Assembly (NCBI GenBank): GCA_017626625.1
Contig: JAGAIK010000698.1
Location: 1 to 7,776, forward strand
Origin: Roseburia sp.
GTDB lineage: Bacteria; Bacillota; Clostridia; Lachnospirales; Lachnospiraceae
DNA length: 7,776 nt
Direction: 5' to 3'
Below the pieces are notes generated by a model. The model worked only from the letters and a program-made list of their open reading frames with translations, was not told the DNA's origin and did not search any database. How positions within the stretch are numbered: position 1 is the stretch's first letter; every line of letters starts with the position of its first letter. Positions 1-5,602 of this stretch are shown one piece after another. A program made the translations under genes and the position numbers.

Positions 1-31
1 CAAAATATTGGCATTTTTCTTTCATGTTCAA
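1..31 (-). CDS. Possible first codons of the next gene (cut by window edge)
   Basis: On the minus strand, AAAGAGG lies 7 nt before TTG at 31-29, which opens a frame reading MNMKEKCQYF to the window edge. The ATG at 25 is in the same frame but has its ribosome site 13 nt away, so TTG is the better start. Only ten codons are visible, so product and reality are unknown. The case rests on the ribosome site and the TATAAT about 57 nt upstream. Confidence 0.25.
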   Translation of the reverse strand, partial: MNMKEKCQYF

Positions 32-87
32 AACTCAGCCTCTTTCCCTCTTATTTTGCCGCCTTTTCTTTTTGCTTTCCTTTATGT

Positions 88-93
88 ATTATA
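88..93 (-). promoter_or_regulatory. Possible -10 box for the next gene downstream
   Basis: The minus strand has a perfect TATAAT in an AT-rich stretch (GAAAAATATAATACATAAAGG). The -35 region at 17 nt (TGCAAC) is poor, so the promoter is tentative. A start near position 81 would precede the possible TTG start at 31 by about 50 nt. Confidence 0.35.
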
Positions 94-128
94 TTTTTCA
101 CACTGTGTTTGTTGCACACCAACATTTG

Positions 129-140
129 TCCTCATGAGGA
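129..140. repeat. 12-bp perfect palindrome TCCTCATGAGGA
   Basis: A perfect dyad with no central gap sits between the putative terminator and the possible -10 box at 88-93. It has the form of a small operator site, but no known regulator can be named and chance is not excluded. Confidence 0.3.
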
Positions 141-152
141 AGATAATAACAT

Positions 153-178
153 AAAGAGGCTGCAGGTGCAACCTCTTT
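153..178 (-). terminator. Weak terminator-like hairpin after the TPM gene
   Basis: On the minus strand, AAAGAGG and CCTCTTT form a 7-bp stem with an inner TGCA/TGCA pairing. The 3' side continues TTTATGTTATTATC, which is U-rich but not a clean U-run. It lies about 105 nt after the TPM stop and is the best candidate end for the prfB-to-TPM transcript. It could equally stop transcription from the other direction, where TTTT follows the stem. Confidence 0.4.
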
Positions 179-283
179 TCCTCCATGTTAATCATAACTT
201 TTTTTCATATAAGTTATAATACCTATGTACCAATGCGGTATCTCATTTCCCTGCTGCAAATCATAAACGGGCGCATCACTACG

Positions 284-1123
284 CTAAAACTTCCTGCCGG
301 AACCGCCGTGGCTTCTGCCGCTGCTGCTGTGATGGGTCGTGCTCCTGCCGCTGCTGCTATGGGAGCCTCCTCCGTTATTCTGCGGAATCCTGCGGTGGGT
401 AACGGCTGTATTTACCAGCACATCACTGCTGTGTTTCAATTCCATACTGCCGAACCGCCGGAAATCATACTCATAATTTCCGAATTTCAGCCGGTATTTT
501 CCCACGATGCAGCCAAAGACTGCTCCAAAAACCACTACAGCGATGACAACTGCTATCAGAGCCTCCCAGAGGGTAATACTGCGATAAACGGAAATCTCTC
601 CGGTTTCTTCATCATAATTATACTGTTTTTGCTGAATGCCTCCCTCATAGTATTCCGCCGTGCCGTCTATCATAGCGTCAAGACAAGCTGCATAATTTCC
701 CTCAGATATCTCCCCGTAAGCATCGTCTAATATGTAATCCAGCCGCTCGTCTGTCAGGTAACGGATTGCCTCTCCGCAGGTGGAAAGGTAGATTTCCCGG
801 TTATCCATGTCAATCAGCGCTGCCACACCGTCTTCCTGTTCCGTAGAATGGCTGTCAAAGAAATCGTCCGCATACGCCTCTGCGCTCTTTCCTCCGGCGT
901 CATCGGTGGTTACCGCATAAATATTCCATCCGGTGGTCTCCATCAACGCACTGATTTTCTCAGCCAGCGCATCCGTTTCCTGCTCCGTCAAAAGGTCTGC
1001 CTCATCATAGACATTCCCTTTCTGCGCCGCAAAAACAGCATTTCCCATGGAAAAGCCATTCACCTGGAGGGAAAGTAACAGCAAACTGATGCCTAAAAAC
1101 CACTGCCTCACTCTTTTTCTCAT
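284..1123 (-). CDS. TPM-domain membrane protein (YdjH-like)
   Basis: With the start at 1123 the protein has 279 residues. A signal-like N-terminus (RKRVRQ, hydrophobic core about 8-32, ending VFAAQ) is followed by a TPM domain at about 38-162, from VYDEADLLTEQ to AEYYEGG, including GWNIYAVTTDD and DGVAALIDMDNREIYLS. A transmembrane segment at about 184-207 follows, then a basic/aromatic linker and a tail rich in Ser, Gly, His and Arg that ends GGSGRKF. The TPM domain should face outside and the tail the cytoplasm. TPM domains occur in plant TLP18.3 and bacterial YgcG-like proteins; some were described as acid phosphatases, but I do not infer that activity here. The stop/start ATGA overlap with the YdjG-like gene, plus AGGAGG, indicates translational coupling. 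It is the counterpart of B. subtilis YdjH and the last gene of the set. Confidence 0.88.
   Translation of the reverse strand: MRKRVRQWFLGISLLLLSLQVNGFSMGNAVFAAQKGNVYDEADLLTEQETDALAEKISALMETTGWNIYAVTTDDAGGKSAEAYADDFFDSHSTEQEDGVAALIDMDNREIYLSTCGEAIRYLTDERLDYILDDAYGEISEGNYAACLDAMIDGTAEYYEGGIQQKQYNYDEETGEISVYRSITLWEALIAVVIAVVVFGAVFGCIVGKYRLKFGNYEYDFRRFGSMELKHSSDVLVNTAVTHRRIPQNNGGGSHSSSGRSTTHHSSSGRSHGGSGRKF
302..361 (-). repeat. 30-bp tandem repeat encoding the Ser/His/Gly/Arg tail
   Basis: Two 30-bp units encode HSSSGRSTTH and HSSSGRSHGG (residues 255-274 of the TPM protein). The DNA shares CTGCCGCTGCTGCT-type blocks at a 30-bp offset on the plus strand. Low-complexity tails ending in GGxGRxF-like sequence are, to my knowledge, common in clostridial TPM proteins. 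Confidence 0.7.
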
Positions 1124-2202
1124 AAGAAAAACCCTCCTATCAGCGCCAACGCTAACGCCGCTGCCGCGCACACCGCACTCACAATCGTTACCCTGGCATA
1201 ATCAATGGGTAATTCTCCGCTGACTTTCCCGGTCTGACCGTTCATGGAATAATAATAAATCTTACCGTTTTTCGCCTTGTAGGTAAGGGTCCAGACAGGA
1301 AACAACACATAGGACCAGTTTTCTTTTTTTGGTACAATCCTGGTATTCCGGACAGAAACGGAATTGTAGCCGCTTATGGTTTCCCGCAGCAGACGTTCCG
1401 CACTCTCCCGCATCTCCTGCTGCATCTTCCCTTCCACTTCCTGTTTCTCAATATCCCGGCGCTCCGCTAAAAAGCCGGACAGATACCCTGTCTTAAACTC
1501 CTTCATTTTGGAAAAATCATAGGGAAGCATATTCTTCGCCAGTTTGGCGTTGGCTTTTTTCAGTGCATTTTCTGATAAATTGGAAAGCTCCACCTCGCCC
1601 TCTCTCTGCACGTTATAAAACTTTGTCTCGGTAAATTCCGTCTCTCCGGAACGCCATACCCTGATATTTCGTCCCTCCGCCTGCATGGAGCCCTCAAGCC
1701 TGGCATCATAAATCCAGTAGGGGAAATAGACGCCCGTCATGCTCTCTATCTGCTTTTTGCTGAAAAATGCTTTCGGCACAAATTTTTTCTTACTGATATA
1801 TTCGCCGAAGCCCTTTTCCGCCGCTTCTCTGGTGACGGTAAAAGGAATGATTCTATCCGGAAGATATTTCCCCTCTAACCGTCCCCCTAACACCACCGGA
1901 TTGTGGCAATAGTAACAGAAAGTTGCCGCAGTGGTGTCATCTGTCACAATCTGGGCGCCGCAACTGGGACAGTTGTAAATCACTGCTCCAGCTTCAGTGG
2001 TTTCCCCGGTTTCTTCCCCTGTTTTTTCCTCTGAAGCCTGCGCTCCGCCGTCTATCCTCTCACTGCCTTCCGCCGGTTTCATGGCGTCTAATTCTTCCTG
2101 GGAAAACAGGCTGCCGCAGTACTCGCATTTATACTTTTGTGTCGATGGTTCAAAAATCAGTTCACCGTCACAATTCGGACATTTATAACTGATAATAGCC
2201 AT
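1120..2202 (-). CDS. Double zinc-ribbon protein with C-terminal membrane anchor (YdjG-like)
   Basis: A 360-residue protein with two treble-Cys zinc ribbons at the N-terminus: C8/C11 with C26/C29 (CPNC...CEYC) and C78/C81 with C96/C99 (CPSC...CYYC). They are joined by an acidic Glu/Thr/Gly-rich linker (about 44-72). The body (about 110-330) contains FFSKKQIESMTGVYFPYWIYD and ENWSYVLFPVWTLTYKAKNG, typical of the clostridial and bacilli proteins often labelled TFIIB-type zinc ribbon or, misleadingly, PriA helicase. One membrane segment (337-359) ends the protein at GGFFL. It corresponds to B. subtilis YdjG, which acts with YdjH and YdjI. The start is 2 nt after the SPFH stop; GAGGA, 8 nt upstream in the last SPFH codons, is the ribosome binding site. 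The stop overlaps the TPM start as ATGA. No helicase motifs are present, so a role in replication is not supported. Confidence 0.85.
   Translation of the reverse strand: MAIISYKCPNCDGELIFEPSTQKYKCEYCGSLFSQEELDAMKPAEGSERIDGGAQASEEKTGEETGETTEAGAVIYNCPSCGAQIVTDDTTAATFCYYCHNPVVLGGRLEGKYLPDRIIPFTVTREAAEKGFGEYISKKKFVPKAFFSKKQIESMTGVYFPYWIYDARLEGSMQAEGRNIRVWRSGETEFTETKFYNVQREGEVELSNLSENALKKANAKLAKNMLPYDFSKMKEFKTGYLSGFLAERRDIEKQEVEGKMQQEMRESAERLLRETISGYNSVSVRNTRIVPKKENWSYVLFPVWTLTYKAKNGKIYYYSMNGQTGKVSGELPIDYARVTIVSAVCAAAALALALIGGFFL
1133..1138 (-). promoter_or_regulatory. Ribosome binding site that decides the TPM-protein start
   Basis: A perfect AGGAGG on the minus strand lies 9-10 nt before the ATG at 1123, inside the last codons of the YdjG-like gene. 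It supports starting at 1123 rather than at the in-frame ATG at 1171, which would overlap the previous gene by 52 nt and put 16 residues in front of a normal signal sequence. Confidence 0.85.
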
Positions 2203-2204
2203 CC

Positions 2205-3539
2205 TTAGTTCCTCGCTTTTCCACAGTTGCTGCAGAATTTTCCTTTATTGGTCTGACCGCATTCGCAGGTCCACTCCGCCGCCGGAGCAGGTTTCCCACA
2301 CTCGCTGCAGAATTTGCCCGTATTTACCTGACCGCACTCACAGGTCCATTCTGTGGCAATGACAGGCTTCGGCTTTCCGCATTCGCTGCAGAATTTGCCC
2401 GTATTCACCTGACCGCACTCACAGGTCCAGCCTTCTCCCGGCTGTACGCCATTCTGAGACATTCCCTGTGCAGCCCCCGGCTGTGCGCCATTCTGAGACA
2501 TTCCGGGCGCAGCTCCCGGCTGCATACCGCCCTGGGGCATACCACCCTGCATATCTCCCGGTGTCTGCAATCCGCTTAAGCCCGCCATGGTCTGATTCAT
2601 GGCATTCATTCCCATGCCTACTCCCATAAATCCTGCCATAGCGCCGCCGGAATTGCTTCCCGCATCCCGGATACCCTCGGTGATGTTTTTGACTGCCATA
2701 CCGCGCATTACATTGAAATCAGAGCCTAACATTGCCCCTTCGTTTCTCATATTGATGAGCTTCTGGGACTCTTCATCATAAGAAACGCTGGCAATACCCA
2801 CACTCTGGATTTCCATACCGCGCATCTGATTCCACTCTTCGTCTAAGGTATTTGACATATATTTCCCTAATTCTCTCGCCTTGGAAGAAACATAGGAAAT
2901 CCGGGTGCCGTCCGCTGACATCTGGTTGATGGAGGACTGCAGTGCCTCTAAAAATTCGGACAGATACTGCTCGTTAATGCTGTCAATTTCTACTCTGTCC
3001 TTATTTCTCGGAATCACCTCTGCATAAAACTGCAGCGGGTTTGTAATCTTGATGGAGTAGGTTCCATGAGCCCGCAGAAACAGCTCTGCATTATAGAAAT
3101 TATCAAAGTAATTAATCGGATTTCTGGTGCCGAACTTAATGCCCTTGATTTCCTGCAAGTTGACGAAAAATACCTTCTGTGCCGTGGGAGTCTGACCTCC
3201 GAATTTGATACGATTAAAGGATTCCTTTAATGTCTCCCCGAACTCGCCGTTAAATAAAGAAGGCATGGAAGAATTGTCTACCTTATAATACCCTGGCTCT
3301 GCGGTGTAATCTACCACTTTTCCGCCATCCACTAACATCATAAACTGGTTGTCATACACGTGAATGATAGAACCGTTGCTGACGGTGTTATCCGTCCCTT
3401 TCCTGTTCTGTCCCTTGCGAAGCAGCACACCGCTGGTAAATACTGTCTTTTCCCCCATATCGTCCGCTTCATAAACCTCAAGCCACTGGTCTGCGAAACC
3501 GCCTCCCAACGCCTGTGCAACTGCTTTAATAATTCCCAT
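2205..3539 (-). CDS. SPFH/Band-7 protein (YdjI type) with three C-terminal zinc ribbons
   Basis: A 444-residue protein of the YdjI family (sometimes annotated as virion core protein-like, Band_7_1). Residues about 20-280 form the SPFH region (DQWLEVYEADDMGEKTVFTSG near the start; FLRAHGTYSIKITNP at 154-168; GMEIQSVGIASVSYD at 241-255). Then come a Gly/Met-rich stretch (about 296-345), two copies of a 13-residue Q/P/G repeat, and three zinc ribbons at 371-389, 398-416 and 423-441, each of form WTCECGQ-x-N-x-GKFCS-x-CGK. SPFH proteins oligomerise on membranes; B. subtilis YdjI helps attach PspA to the membrane. AGGAGG lies 6 nt before the ATG. The stop is 2 nt before the next gene. Three ribbons, two nearly identical in DNA, suggest recent expansion. 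There is no transmembrane helix, so membrane contact would be peripheral or through the neighbouring membrane proteins. Family assignment is secure; function is inferred from B. subtilis. Confidence 0.9.
   Translation of the reverse strand: MGIIKAVAQALGGGFADQWLEVYEADDMGEKTVFTSGVLLRKGQNRKGTDNTVSNGSIIHVYDNQFMMLVDGGKVVDYTAEPGYYKVDNSSMPSLFNGEFGETLKESFNRIKFGGQTPTAQKVFFVNLQEIKGIKFGTRNPINYFDNFYNAELFLRAHGTYSIKITNPLQFYAEVIPRNKDRVEIDSINEQYLSEFLEALQSSINQMSADGTRISYVSSKARELGKYMSNTLDEEWNQMRGMEIQSVGIASVSYDEESQKLINMRNEGAMLGSDFNVMRGMAVKNITEGIRDAGSNSGGAMAGFMGVGMGMNAMNQTMAGLSGLQTPGDMQGGMPQGGMQPGAAPGMSQNGAQPGAAQGMSQNGVQPGEGWTCECGQVNTGKFCSECGKPKPVIATEWTCECGQVNTGKFCSECGKPAPAAEWTCECGQTNKGKFCSNCGKARN
2217..2273 (-). 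repeat. Zinc-ribbon repeat unit 3 of 3 in the SPFH gene
   Basis: 57-nt unit encoding WTCECGQTNKGKFCSNCGK (residues 423-441). It differs from units 1 and 2 at three residues and at many third positions, so it is the older copy and probably the ancestral C-terminal ribbon. Confidence 0.9.
2292..2348 (-). repeat. Zinc-ribbon repeat unit 2 of 3 in the SPFH gene
   Basis: 57-nt unit encoding exactly the same 19 residues as unit 1 (residues 398-416), separated from it by an 8-residue linker. The identical protein and close DNA match point to recent duplication or gene conversion. Confidence 0.9.
2373..2429 (-). repeat. Zinc-ribbon repeat unit 1 of 3 in the SPFH gene
   Basis: 57-nt unit encoding WTCECGQVNTGKFCSECGK (residues 371-389). 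It differs from unit 2 at 5 of 57 bases, all of them synonymous. Confidence 0.9.
2437..2521 (-). repeat. 39-bp tandem repeat in the Gly/Pro/Gln linker of the SPFH gene
   Basis: Two full 39-bp copies (2437-2475 and 2476-2514) and the first few bases of a third lie end to end. They encode GMSQNG(A/V)QPG-type units at about residues 346-368. The length is a multiple of three, so copy number can vary without breaking the frame. The unit probably acts as a flexible spacer between the SPFH body and the zinc ribbons. Confidence 0.8.
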
Positions 3540-3635
3540 AATTTTCCTCCTGTATCCTGTTTGCTATCCCTGTATTTGTACTAAGCCTTCTCCTGTTCGC
3601 ATTGATATTTCCCCGGCAGTTGTCTTAGCGTTTCA

Positions 3636-4421
3636 TCAGGGATGTTTATAATTCACTTCATAAAAGCTGTGGACTGACCAGACTTTCACATTCACCGGAG
3701 TGACTGCCGAGCCGCAGTACTCGCAGTACATCGCCCCAAGGTTGGTAACAGGCGCACCACAGTTAGGACAGGTAGTGCCGAAAGCATTGCCCTCTCCCGC
3801 CAAAGCTCCGTTCTGGATATACATCACTTCCACGTTATATTTCGTCTGCTCTAAGCGGTTTTTCTCTCCCTCCGTCACTTTCCCGTCCTTCTCCTTATAA
3901 TGGAGATGACCTACGGCGCTCTGGAAGGTGATGACACATTTTCCTTTTTGCTTCGTATAATTGGAAATCTCTGTCTGGTGCACCGTTATCTGCTCATAGT
4001 GCTCCCTCACCCCAGCCGTCTGGTTTGCCCTGATGCGGCTTTCCACCTGTAACTTGAAATCCTCCGACAACTTTACCGTCTCCTCTGCAGCTTCAGAAAG
4101 ACCGCCTGCAAAAGAAGTTCCTGCTCCAATCGCCTGCAAAGCCGCCACCAGTGCATTTTCCACCTTATCCTTAAATTCCTCTAAATGAAAGTCCGGAAAA
4201 TCCCGCTGTATCTGGGGTGCAAAAATCCGGGTCATGCCGGAAACGGATTTCGGAGTCAGCGCCAGTTCATCCGCCTGACGCTCCAAGCCCTCCGCCAGAG
4301 AATCCGTCCCAAAGACGCTCCTTGAAAACCCTTTTATCTTCTGCATTACCACCACAGCGCCAATCAAAACCGCTGCTAACAATACCACAGGCACCATCCA
4401 GAGAATGACGCCGCTATTCAT
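3636..4421 (-). CDS. Membrane-anchored zinc-ribbon protein, possibly Tim44-like
   Basis: A 261-residue protein whose function I cannot name with certainty. Residues 5-27 form one hydrophobic N-terminal membrane segment, followed by KIKGFSRSVFG. The middle (about 70-210) looks like a Tim44-like fold: RDFPDFHLEEFKDKVENAL (73-91) resembles the start of that domain, and EQTKYNVEVMYIQNG (191-205) its later beta strand. A zinc ribbon follows, with CPNC at 218-221 and CEYC at 233-236, and then a short strand-rich tail. The ATG overlaps the prfB stop by 8 nt (ATGAATAG), with AGGAGG 5 nt upstream inside the RF2 codons. The next gene starts 96 nt downstream, with no convincing terminator between. Its position at the head of an SPFH/zinc-ribbon/TPM set suggests it is part of the same membrane complex (inference). 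The Tim44 assignment is moderate; the zinc ribbon and membrane anchor are clear. Confidence 0.8.
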   Translation of the reverse strand: MNSGVILWMVPVVLLAAVLIGAVVVMQKIKGFSRSVFGTDSLAEGLERQADELALTPKSVSGMTRIFAPQIQRDFPDFHLEEFKDKVENALVAALQAIGAGTSFAGGLSEAAEETVKLSEDFKLQVESRIRANQTAGVREHYEQITVHQTEISNYTKQKGKCVITFQSAVGHLHYKEKDGKVTEGEKNRLEQTKYNVEVMYIQNGALAGEGNAFGTTCPNCGAPVTNLGAMYCEYCGSAVTPVNVKVWSVHSFYEVNYKHP

Positions 4422-5551
4422 CTGTGCCTCCTAGTCCCTTCGGGCAGCCTAAGGACAGCCATTTCAAATAGCCGTTGATAAACAGGTCAATCTTTCCGTC
4501 TAACACACTGTCCACATTTCCGGTCTCCACCCCGGTACGGTGGTCCTTCACCATGGTGTAGGGCTGCATGACATAGGAGCGAATCTGATTGCCCCAGCCG
4601 ATTTCCGTCACCTCACCGCGGATTCCCGCCGCCTTTTCGGCGTTCTCCTGTTGCTTTAACAGGTACAGCTTCGCCTTCAACATCTGCATCGCCTTATCCT
4701 TATTCTGGAACTGGGAACGCTCATTCTGGCACTGTACCACGATTCCTGTAGGAAGGTGGGTGATTCGGATTGCCGAAGAGGTCTTGTTGATATGCTGTCC
4801 TCCCGCTCCGCTGGAACGGTAGGTGTCAATCCGGAGGTCGTCCTCGTTAATCTCAATATCCAAATCTTCCTCAATGTCCGGCATCACATCGCAGGACACA
4901 AAGGAGGTCTGCCGCTTGCCCGCCGCATTAAAGGGGGAGATACGCACCAGACGGTGCACGCCCTTCTCGGATTTCAGATAACCGTAGGCATTCTCCCCGT
5001 TGACCTGGAAAGTGATGGACTTAATGCCCGCCTCTTCCCCGTCGAGGGAATCTAACACCTCCACCGAAAAGCCCTTATCCGCCGCCCATCTGGTAAACAT
5101 GCGGTACAGCATTGCCGCCCAGTCGCAGGATTCCGTACCTCCTGCCCCTGCATGTAAGGAAACAATGGCGTTGTCGCCGTCATATTCCCCGGAAAGCAGG
5201 GTCTTAATGCGGATTCCGTCGTAGGTCTTTATCAGTTCCTGCAAATTCTCTTCAATCTCCGGGATAAGGGACGCATCGTTTTCCTCATATCCCATCTCTA
5301 AAAGTGTCTCAATATCTTCAAACTGTGTCTTTAAAGAAGCATAGGTTTCCACATCGTCCTTCATGCTCTTTAATTCTTTCATTTTCTTCTGGGAAACCAC
5401 CGGGTCGTCCCAAAAATCCGGCGCCTCCATTTCCCGTTCTAACTCTTCAATCCGCTGCTCCTTGTTAGCCAGGTCAAAGTGAATCCCTCACTTCCTGCAG
5501 CGGTTCCCTGTAAGAATTCAGGGTCACTTTAAATTGATCAAGTTCTACCAC
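4414..5551 (-). CDS. prfB: Peptide chain release factor 2 (RF2), expressed by programmed +1 frameshift
   Basis: RF2 recognises UAA and UGA stop codons and triggers release of the finished protein. The gene reads as join(5551..5477, 5475..4414) on the minus strand: 25 codons from GTG, an in-frame UGA as codon 26 (5476-5474), then, after one base is skipped, 353 further residues. The full product has 378 residues. The stop-recognition motif SPF is at 205-207 and the catalytic GGQ at 250-252, the same numbers as in E. coli RF2, which supports the reconstructed N-terminus. The residue matching E. coli position 246 is Ser. The C-terminus runs about 13 residues longer than E. coli RF2 and ends GLGGTDE. 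A caller that ignores the frameshift would begin at the internal ATG at 5430 and lose 40 residues. The last 8 nt overlap the next gene, whose AGGAGG site lies in the RF2 codons, so the two are probably translationally coupled. Identification is very secure. Confidence 0.97.
5473..5489 (-). promoter_or_regulatory. prfB programmed +1 frameshift site
   Basis: The minus strand reads GAGGGATTCACTTTGAC. CTT is the slippery Leu codon, TGA the in-frame stop followed by C (a poor termination context), and GAGGGA the internal Shine-Dalgarno-like stretch just upstream. In the known mechanism, low RF2 makes the ribosome pause at UGA and slip to TTT, giving full-length RF2. Here the purine stretch is interrupted relative to the AGGGGG of E. 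coli and sits slightly further from CTT. Confidence 0.95.
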
Positions 5552-5556
5552 AGTAT

Positions 5557-5563
5557 CACCTCT
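5557..5563 (-). promoter_or_regulatory. Ribosome binding site that fixes the prfB GTG start
   Basis: AGAGGTG on the minus strand, with GAGG ending 7 nt before the GTG at 5551. No ATG is available in this zero frame, so this site together with the frameshift signal defines the true RF2 start. Confidence 0.8.
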
Positions 5564-5602
5564 TTCTTATCCTTGTTCCATGACTAAAGTACATGGTTAT
5601 TT

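Noticed and set aside
82..186. 34-codon minus-strand frame (MEEKRLHLQPLYVIIFLM...) in the intergenic region
   Set aside because: The ATG at 186 has no ribosome binding site, and the terminator-like hairpin lies inside the frame. An alternative TTG start has GGAGG 8 nt upstream, but this is too weak without conservation data.
194..217. ATAACTT/AAGTTAT hairpin after the TPM stop
   Set aside because: A 7-bp AT-rich stem without a U-run on the minus strand; it would be unstable and is common by chance in AT-rich DNA.
185..730. 181-residue open frame on the plus strand
   Set aside because: It lies antisense to the TPM gene, has no ribosome binding site, and its Ala-rich part is simply the complement of the Ser/Gly-rich tail codons. 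The TPM frame on the other strand has clear domains.
1124..1171. Longer start for the TPM protein at 1171
   Set aside because: It would overlap the YdjG-like gene by 52 nt and place 16 residues before a normal signal sequence. The ATG at 1123 has AGGAGG and a 4-nt ATGA overlap.
1120..2202. PriA-type helicase annotation for the double zinc-ribbon protein
   Set aside because: No Walker motifs or helicase domains; only the zinc ribbons resemble PriA's zinc region.
3540..3641. TGAAAC near 3636-3641, resembling a sigma-W -35 element before the SPFH gene
   Set aside because: B. subtilis ydjFGHI is sigma-W controlled, so I looked for CGTA 16-17 nt downstream; it is not there. The TGAAAC overlaps the stop codon of the preceding gene. 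No other convincing promoter or terminator was seen in this 96-nt gap.
4589..5224. Several 65-99 residue frames on both strands within prfB
   Set aside because: All are in other frames of the RF2 gene, which is unmistakable; none has recognisable features.
5578..5596. CCATG/CATGG hairpin between the VanZ-like gene and prfB
   Set aside because: Only 5 bp with a 9-nt loop and no U-run after it, so it is not a terminator.
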